Shown: piece by piece, positions 5,542 through 10,166 of the stretch
Numbering within the stretch: the first letter of the stretch is position 1
Layout: each line of letters starts with the position of its first letter
From: Patescibacteria group bacterium
GTDB taxonomy: Bacteria > Patescibacteriota > Patescibacteriia > Patescibacteriales > VMTK01
Assembly (NCBI GenBank): GCA_018896595.1
Contig: JAHIME010000009.1
Location: forward strand, 1-10,166
Length of the DNA stretch: 10,166 nt
Reading direction: 5' to 3'
Program-made: the position numbers and the translations under genes
The notes under the pieces: model-generated
Seen by the model: the letters and a program-made list of their open reading frames with translations, nothing else
What the model was told of the DNA's origin: nothing
Database searches by the model: none

Positions 5542-6681
5542 ATGAAATTCATCAGTTTGCAAGAAAATTTAAAACAGGGGCTTTTTACCGTGGGCCATGT
5601 CGCCGGCAAAAATATTAATCTGCCCATACTTAACAACGTGCTTTTAAAAGCGGAAAAGGGAAATATAAAATTAATCGCCACTAATTTAGAAATGGGGGTT
5701 GTTAACACGATCCGCGGCAAAATAGAAAATGAGGGAAGTTTCACTGTTGATTCAAAAATAATTTCCGACTGCGTCAATTTGCTGCCGAATAAAAAAATTA
5801 ACATGGAATTAAAAGACAGAAGTTTGGTGGTTGACTGCGAAAATTACAAAACAAAAATAAAAGGCCAGCCGGCGGAGGATTTTCCCTTAATACCGGAAGT
5901 GGATAAAGAAATTTTTTACAGCGTTCGGGCGGATGAATTTAAAAAAGCCTTAAGCCAAGTAATTTTCGCCGTTTCGCTAAACGAATCCAGGCTGGAGTTG
6001 TCAGGGGTTTTATTCGTTTTAAACAATAACGCCAAAACGGGCGGGTTAACAATGGCGGCTACCGACAGTTACCGTTTGGCGGAAAAAAAACTCAATATTA
6101 AAACAAACAGCGAGGAAGAAAAAAGGATTATTATTCCCGCGAAAACGCTTCAAGAGCTGATTAGGATTTTGTCGGGCGCGAAGGATTTGGAAAATATGGA
6201 AAAAGACGATGAAATAAAATTTTATATTTCAGAAAACCAAATTTTATTCACCCATGGCTCAACCGAACTGGTTTCACGGCTGATTGAAGGCCAATATCCG
6301 GATTACGAGCAGATTATTCCGGCTAACGCCAAAACAAAAATTAAAATTGACCGGGCTGAACTTGTAAGGGCGGTTAAGGTGGCGGCGATTTTTTCAAAAA
6401 CCGGCATCAACGACATTAATTTGGATTTTCCGGCAAGTAAAAACAAAGTTGTAGTTTCCTCCGTATCCGGCCAAACAGGAGAAAATATTACTGAGCTAGA
6501 CGCTAAAATAAACGGATCGGATAATGGCATGGTGATTAATTGCCGTTATCTGTTGGACGGCCTGAACAATATTGACGGCGAAGAAATAAGCATAGAAATA
6601 ATAGATAACAACACCCCCTGTATTTTGAAGCCGGAAAAAGACGAGGGTTATTTATATATTATAATGCCGATAAAACAGTAG
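5542..6681 (+). CDS. dnaN: DNA polymerase III beta subunit (sliding clamp)
   Basis: 379 residues, the normal clamp length, made of three similar domains (about 1-125, 126-253 and 254-379). Two subunits form a ring around DNA that tethers the replicative polymerase. The N-terminus MKFISLQENLKQGL, the stretch LPILNNVLLKA (27-37), ATDSYRLAEKK (173-183), SRLIEGQYPDYEQIIP (245-260) and the C-terminal YLYIIMPIKQ are family hallmarks. The tail corresponds to the usual VLMPMRL end that lines the ligand pocket. The ATG directly follows the AT-rich unwinding stretch, with no SD. The usual downstream recF is absent; the next gene is convergent. Confidence 0.97.
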   Translation: MKFISLQENLKQGLFTVGHVAGKNINLPILNNVLLKAEKGNIKLIATNLEMGVVNTIRGKIENEGSFTVDSKIISDCVNLLPNKKINMELKDRSLVVDCENYKTKIKGQPAEDFPLIPEVDKEIFYSVRADEFKKALSQVIFAVSLNESRLELSGVLFVLNNNAKTGGLTMAATDSYRLAEKKLNIKTNSEEEKRIIIPAKTLQELIRILSGAKDLENMEKDDEIKFYISENQILFTHGSTELVSRLIEGQYPDYEQIIPANAKTKIKIDRAELVRAVKVAAIFSKTGINDINLDFPASKNKVVVSSVSGQTGENITELDAKINGSDNGMVINCRYLLDGLNNIDGEEISIEIIDNNTPCILKPEKDEGYLYIIMPIKQ

Positions 6682-6802
6682 GGGCGGCCGTCAACTCCTC
6701 CCTTGCCCTCCTCTAATCTTAGAGGAGGGGATTAAATAACACGTTTATCTATAGTTCCCTCCTCTTGTTTAAGAGGAGGGGCAGGGTGGAGTTGAAACGC
6801 CC
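6682..6802. repeat. Palindromic repeat element (MITE/REP-like) between dnaN and pbp
   Basis: This 121-bp element is built almost wholly of inverted repeats. The outer arms are GGGCG (6682-6686) and CGCCC (6798-6802). A 24-base arm beginning TCAACTCC (6691-6714) is 21/24 complementary to one ending GGAGTTGA (6772-6795). Inside are two copies of the same hairpin: CCCTCCTCTAA/TTAGAGGAGGG (6706-6729, loop TC) and CCCTCCTCTT/AAGAGGAGGG (6757-6780, loop GTTT), separated by 27 AT-rich bases. It fills the gap from the dnaN stop to 5 bases before the pbp stop. It has no coding capacity. The style (CCCTCCT palindromes with GGAGTTG ends) resembles interspersed palindromic repeats. It may also terminate both convergent transcripts. 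Confidence 0.75.
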
Positions 6803-6823
6803 AACACCTATTCACCCGTGTTG
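6802..6823. other. Small inverted repeat over the pbp stop codon
   Basis: CAACAC (6802-6807) and GTGTTG (6818-6823) with a 10-base loop. The stem spans the TAG stop of the PBP gene and abuts the palindromic element. It may add to 3'-end structure; support is weak. Confidence 0.3.
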
Positions 6824-9738
6824 TTAATCGTAATCGTAATTTCATCGCTTTTGGCAACCTGCCCGTTCCAGCCGCGCGCCTCGGCGTAAAGCTTATAAGC
6901 GCCGGAAGGCGGGCATTGCTGCCACCGGACAGCTGCTTGGCTATTTTCAACCGGTTGTAAAACAGCGATAGTTTTTGCGTCTTTTTCGCCCTCAGCCGAA
7001 TAATAAAAAGTTATTTTGGCAACCTGACGGGCGTTTTTTATATCAACCTTTAAGGTCAATGGAAAATCAAAATTTGTCGTTGCCAAACCATCGGAAAGTT
7101 CAATAAAGGATATACTGATCTCATTATTTTTTTGCGCTTCGCTCAAGTTTAAATTGAATTCCATTGTTTCTATGGAACAATTGTCAATATCATCGCATAC
7201 TTTTATTTTGAGCTGATGGAAGCCGTTGTTTAAGAAGTTTATTTCTTTGGCTAAATTAAACGGGTAAGAGTAATTAGCCGCAAGCAAATTGTCGTCAATG
7301 TAATATTCGGCGCGGTTAATGCCGCGCGGCGCTGAAATTTTTATGTCAGCAAGCAATATAGGGTCGGTAATGGTTTGATTGTTCGCCGGCTGTATTATTT
7401 CTACCGTTGGCCTATTCTCCGGTTTGTGTAAATTATCATATTCGGTCGGCGGGGTTGAGCTGGCAAGGCCCTGTTTTTCCGCCCAGGCAAGCACGGGTTT
7501 TTCCCATAGAGCGAATTGCGGATCATCAGCGGGATTTTTCGGCTGTTCTCCGAGGGGGTCGTTTTTGTCAATATAATACAAAATACAATGATCTTTTCTA
7601 TATTTTTTTTCTTCAATAAAGTTTTCCGGGGTATATTCCGTTGCCAAAAACCCCGAAGCCCTGTCAATTTTTACAGTAGTTTCAAAATTGGTATCGCCGT
7701 CTAAAATCGGTTTGCCGGTTTTCGGTATTTCCGGCTCTTTAAAGTATTCTATCGGCGTGTCGCCCAATACTCGCTTCATAAACTCGTGCCAAATCGGCGC
7801 CGCCACAACGCTGCCGTCGGCTCCCCGCTTCATTTCCGTATTGTCATTGTTGCCGACCCAGACTCCGGTAACAATTGAGGGCGTATAGCCGATTGTCCAA
7901 GCGTCTCTGTAATCATTGGTGGTGCCTGTTTTAGCCGCCACGGGCCGCGAACCCAAGGTAAGCCAGTTGGATTCGCCAAAGACATAAGCGCGCGCCCCGT
8001 TGTCGGATAAAATACTATTGGTCATGCGCGCGAAATTGGCGTCAAGCACCTTTTTACCGCCGCTTTCCTTGAATTCCTCAATGATTTTGCCGTTTTTATC
8101 TTCTATTTTAAGTATTGCCGCGATTGGCTGCAGCCTGCCTTCGCGGGCGAAAGCGCAATAAGCATTGGCATGTTCAATCAACTTAACCTCGCCGCCTCCC
8201 AAAACCAAAGACAGGCCGAAACGGGAGCGGTCTTTCAGCGTGGTATAGCCCAATTCATCCGCTAAATTCAGAACATTGTTTATGCCGGCAAGATAAATCG
8301 CTTTAACCGCCGGAATGTTTAACGAGCCGGCCAAGGCCTTTCTGATGGTAACTGGGCCGCGTTCTTGGTTGTCGTAATTATGCGGCTCGTAGGGTTTTGC
8401 CGGATCGGTGGAAAAGTTGGTTACTAAATCATAAAGCGCGGTATTTGGAGTATAGCCCTTGATAAAGGCGGCTGTGTACACTATCGGCTTGAATGAAGAT
8501 CCCGGCTGGCGGGACTGCAGAGTGACATTAACTTGGCCGTCAATTTCATCGTTAAAATAGTCGCGCGAGCCGACCATGGCTAAAATTTGCCCGGTTTTAG
8601 GGTCAATTGAAATTAAGGCGGCGTTAGAGGCATTGTATTTTTCCTGATTTTTAGGCGCGATTTCAGCAATAACTTCCTCGGCGATTTTTTGCTTGTACAA
8701 ATCCAACGTTGTATAAATTTTCAGCCCCTCCTGCTCAATCATGGCTTCGCCGTATTTTTCAGCCAAGAGTTCTTTGACATACATCACGAAATGGGGAGCG
8801 GTGATATTGTCGGTTTGCTCTTTAAATTTAATTTCTTGCTTTTTGGCCGCTTCCGCCTCTTCTTGGCTGATGCGGCCTTGTTCAACCATCAAGTCCAGAA
8901 TATATTTTTGTCTTTCCATCAACAAGTCTTTGTTGGGCCCATAGGGCGAATAGCGGGTTGGAGCTTGCGGCAAGGCGGCTAAAACAGCCGCTTCAGCCAA
9001 ACTGGTATCGCGCGCGCTTTTTCCAAAATAGCGCCGGCTGGCGGCCTCAACGCCGTAAGCGGTTGAGCCATATGGTATTTCATTAAGATACATCTGCAAA
9101 ATTTCGTCTTTGCTGAATTTTTTTTCAACTTTGTAGGCAAGCAGCAGCTCTTTTATTTTTCTGGTATAGGTTTTTTCAGAGCTTAAGACGGCATTTTTAA
9201 TAAGCTGCTGTGTTAACGTTGAGCCGCCGGCTTTTTGCCCGCGCAGGACATTGGTAACAGTAGTTCTGAACATAGCCCAAATGCTGAAGCCGCCATGTTT
9301 ATAAAAATCTTTGTCTTCAATCGCGATAGTGGCGTCTTTCAAATATTGCGGTATTTCATTTAAGTTAACCAAGGTGCGCTTTTCCGCTCCGTAAATTTCA
9401 TAAAGAATATTTTCTCCGGTGCGGTCTAAAATTTTGGTGCTCTGGGCTATTTGCCTGTCAATCAAGCGGCTTGGATTAGGCAAGCCGCGGGACAGCCAAA
9501 TGAAAGTAACAAGCCCGACCAGGCCGCTAAAGACAATTAAGCCGATTATAAAACGGCTTGCTAATTGGAATAACCGGCTTTTTATTTTAGCCGAGCCGGC
9601 TTTAACGCTTTTTGAATTGCCGCTGTTTCTGCCAAGTTGATGAGTTTTATATTCGGGCCGGCTTAAATAATATTTTTTCTTTTTATTCCGCCAGCCTTGC
9701 GGCGACTTGGTTTTATGGGATATTTGCGGTATGGGCAT
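6808..9738 (-). CDS. Class A penicillin-binding protein (bifunctional peptidoglycan synthase, PBP1A-like)
   Basis: 976 residues. It polymerises glycan strands and crosslinks peptides outside the membrane. A basic cytoplasmic tail (1-60) precedes one membrane segment (about 62-82). The GT51 transglycosylase follows (about 105-290) with catalytic Glu141 in EDKDFYKHGG, GGSTLTQQLIKN (171-182) and DEILQMYLNEIPYG (211-224). The transpeptidase (about 365-660) has SSFK (active Ser414), SLN (472-474) and KTGT (603-606). Beyond about 775 are two Ig-like stretches. The first (777-865, PTVEIIQPANNQTI, AEYYIDD, HQLKIKVCDD) fits bacterial Ig domains of the PF17957 kind; the second (870-973) is looser. Cys848 and Cys854 could form a disulfide. 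It has its own promoter, is convergent with dnaN and divergent from a secreted protein. No SD is present. Confidence 0.95.
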   Translation of the reverse strand: MPIPQISHKTKSPQGWRNKKKKYYLSRPEYKTHQLGRNSGNSKSVKAGSAKIKSRLFQLASRFIIGLIVFSGLVGLVTFIWLSRGLPNPSRLIDRQIAQSTKILDRTGENILYEIYGAEKRTLVNLNEIPQYLKDATIAIEDKDFYKHGGFSIWAMFRTTVTNVLRGQKAGGSTLTQQLIKNAVLSSEKTYTRKIKELLLAYKVEKKFSKDEILQMYLNEIPYGSTAYGVEAASRRYFGKSARDTSLAEAAVLAALPQAPTRYSPYGPNKDLLMERQKYILDLMVEQGRISQEEAEAAKKQEIKFKEQTDNITAPHFVMYVKELLAEKYGEAMIEQEGLKIYTTLDLYKQKIAEEVIAEIAPKNQEKYNASNAALISIDPKTGQILAMVGSRDYFNDEIDGQVNVTLQSRQPGSSFKPIVYTAAFIKGYTPNTALYDLVTNFSTDPAKPYEPHNYDNQERGPVTIRKALAGSLNIPAVKAIYLAGINNVLNLADELGYTTLKDRSRFGLSLVLGGGEVKLIEHANAYCAFAREGRLQPIAAILKIEDKNGKIIEEFKESGGKKVLDANFARMTNSILSDNGARAYVFGESNWLTLGSRPVAAKTGTTNDYRDAWTIGYTPSIVTGVWVGNNDNTEMKRGADGSVVAAPIWHEFMKRVLGDTPIEYFKEPEIPKTGKPILDGDTNFETTVKIDRASGFLATEYTPENFIEEKKYRKDHCILYYIDKNDPLGEQPKNPADDPQFALWEKPVLAWAEKQGLASSTPPTEYDNLHKPENRPTVEIIQPANNQTITDPILLADIKISAPRGINRAEYYIDDNLLAANYSYPFNLAKEINFLNNGFHQLKIKVCDDIDNCSIETMEFNLNLSEAQKNNEISISFIELSDGLATTNFDFPLTLKVDIKNARQVAKITFYYSAEGEKDAKTIAVLQPVENSQAAVRWQQCPPSGAYKLYAEARGWNGQVAKSDEITITINNTGE

Positions 9739-9777
9739 AAGTTAAGTAATCGGTTAGCTTATAGAAATATCATTATA

Positions 9778-9806
9778 ATTATAGCAAGTTTATCAGCCAA
9801 ATTCAA
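9778..9806 (-). promoter_or_regulatory. pbp promoter
   Basis: On the minus strand, -35 TTGAAT (9806-9801), a 17-base spacer, and -10 TATAAT (9783-9778) preceded by TGC (extended -10). The predicted start near 9771 gives a leader of about 33 bases to the ATG at 9738. Confidence 0.75.
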
Positions 9807-9810
9807 TCGC

Positions 9811-9832
9811 GCGCGGCAAATGGTTGCGGCGC
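9811..9832. promoter_or_regulatory. Operator-like palindrome between divergent promoters
   Basis: GCGCGGCAA (9811-9819) and TTGCGGCGC (9824-9832) are inverted with one mismatch in 9, around a 4-base spacer. It is a GC-rich island in AT-rich DNA, 4 bases from the pbp -35 and 3 bases from the rightward -35. A dimeric regulator bound here would touch both promoters. No regulator gene is present in the window. Confidence 0.5.
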
Positions 9833-9835
9833 TTG

Positions 9836-9864
9836 TTGTATTAAATATTAAAAAATGGTAAAAT
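9836..9864 (+). promoter_or_regulatory. Promoter of the secreted-protein gene
   Basis: -35 TTGTAT (9836-9841), a 17-base spacer, and -10 TAAAAT (9859-9864) preceded by TGG (extended -10). The predicted start is near 9871, about 209 bases before the ATG. Closer -10-like sequences such as TATAAC (10010-10015) lack a matching -35. Confidence 0.55.
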
Positions 9865-9921
9865 ATAAACATAGCGTAAGTTGTTAATAACGTTAAAAAA
9901 ATAAAATATATAATTTAATAT

Positions 9922-10055
9922 ACTCGTTATATAAATAAAACTGGAAATTTCTAATAAAAAGATTTTTCAAGTTTTTGCCTAGTACTAGGTATTAAAATTT
10001 ATGCATTTGTATAACGGGTTAAGACAGTAATTTAAAGCGAATAAACTTGCTTTGA
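9922..10055 (+). ncRNA. Candidate structured 5' leader (cis-regulatory RNA)
   Basis: If transcribed from the promoter at 9836-9864, bases 9922-9936 pair with 10005-10019 in a continuous 15-bp stem with two G-U pairs. Its core is CGUUAUA / UAUAACG. The 68 enclosed bases contain the self-complementary CCTAGTACTAGG (9978-9989), which can fold as a 4-bp hairpin with loop GTAC. A second hairpin, TTAAAGC / GCTTTGA (10032-10038 / 10049-10055, one G-U), lies 10 bases before the SD. No known riboswitch class is recognised. The structure is inferred from pairing alone. Confidence 0.4.
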
Positions 10056-10065
10056 TTGCCTGAAG

Positions 10066-10076
10066 AAAGGGGGTGA
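10066..10076 (+). promoter_or_regulatory. Strong Shine-Dalgarno of the secreted-protein gene
   Basis: AAAGGGGGTGA; bases 10068-10076 match AGGAGGTGA at 8/9. It ends 3 bases before the ATG at 10080, with the G-run 6 bases away, and fixes the start. It is one of only two clear SD sites in the window. Confidence 0.8.
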
Positions 10077-10079
10077 CAA

Positions 10080-10166
10080 ATGAACAAGAAATTATTTAAA
10101 AATTTAATCGCCTTTGCCATGGTAATGGCGATTGCATTCACGATCGCCACTCCGGTTTTAGCCGTC
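10080..10166 (+). CDS. Secreted protein, N-terminal signal peptide only (3'-truncated by window edge)
   Basis: 29 codons are visible before the window ends. They encode a textbook Sec signal peptide: a basic start (MNKKLFKN), a hydrophobic core (LIAFAMVMAIAFTIA) and a cleavage region TPVLA with the likely cut after VLA. The mature protein is not seen, so its function is unknown. A strong SD and a long leader point to high or regulated expression, as for an abundant envelope or surface protein, but this is inference. It is divergent from the PBP gene, with an operator-like palindrome between them. Confidence 0.8.
   Translation, partial: MNKKLFKNLIAFAMVMAIAFTIATPVLAV

Larger units (their letters stand above)
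9739..10079. other. Divergent control region between pbp and a secreted-protein gene
   Basis: A 341-bp gap without a gene. It holds, left to right, the pbp promoter (9778-9806, minus), a 22-bp palindrome (9811-9832), the rightward promoter (9836-9864), and a leader of about 209 bases with a long-range stem, a 12-bp palindrome, a 3' hairpin and a strong SD. I found no tRNA or other known RNA pattern in it. Confidence 0.7.

Noticed and set aside
7379..7888. Several 60-90 residue frames on both strands inside the PBP gene
   Set aside because: They overlap clear PBP coding sequence, lack SD sites and have no recognisable domains.
9783..10051. Shared 11-mer ATAAACTTGCT (inverted) in the pbp promoter and in the leader
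   Set aside because: Matches of this length are expected many times by chance in a 10-kb AT-rich window.
1..10166. CRISPR array, tRNA/rRNA genes, IS transposase or defence system
   Set aside because: No regularly spaced repeats, no tRNA-like or rRNA pattern, and no transposase, nuclease or defence domain in any long frame.

Overview
This looks like the chromosomal replication-origin region of a candidate-phyla (CPR / Patescibacteria) bacterium. The gene order rpmH-rnpA-yidD-yidC divergent from dnaA-dnaN is the classic bacterial oriC neighbourhood. The DNA is AT-rich and lysine-heavy, the ORFs are compact, and recF, gyrB and jag/mnmE are missing next to the origin. A 5'-truncated transglutaminase-like protein at the left edge also fits such a genome. 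Phylum placement is inference from style and memory; no database search was run. No long ORF contains an in-frame TGA and yidD ends in TGA, so genetic code 11 fits.

Layout, left to right. (1) 1-363 (+): 3' end of a transglutaminase-like gene. (2) 580-2058 (+): cobalamin-binding radical SAM enzyme with a DUF4070-type C-terminus and a strong Shine-Dalgarno (SD), flanked by an exact 18-bp inverted repeat (472-489 / 2105-2122) and followed by two related hairpins. The second hairpin is a bidirectional terminator shared with yidC. (3) 2192-3693 (-): yidC, yidD, rnpA and the 45-codon rpmH, transcribed as one leftward operon from a promoter at 3737-3765. (4) 3694-3935: rpmH/dnaA divergent control region with three DnaA-box-like sites exactly 11 bp apart between two good promoters. 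(5) 3936-5291 (+): dnaA. (6) 5292-5541: probable oriC, with weak DnaA boxes, a box-CCCC-trio arrangement resembling a basal unwinding system, and a nearly pure A/T stretch running into dnaN. (7) 5542-6681 (+): dnaN. (8) 6682-6802: a palindromic repeat element filling almost the whole convergent gap. (9) 6808-9738 (-): class A penicillin-binding protein with C-terminal Ig-like domains. (10) 9739-10079: divergent control region with a 22-bp operator-like palindrome and a long, apparently structured 5' leader. (11) 10080-10166 (+): start of a secreted protein (signal peptide only).

Functionally, DnaA and the beta clamp start and sustain replication, and DnaA probably autoregulates through the boxes between the divergent promoters. 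L34, the RNase P protein, YidD and YidC serve ribosome assembly, tRNA processing and membrane protein insertion. The PBP and the divergent secreted protein are both envelope genes and share a control region. The least explained structures are the 18-bp repeats around the radical SAM gene, the palindromic element after dnaN, the PBP/secreted-protein palindrome and the structured leader at 9922-10055.
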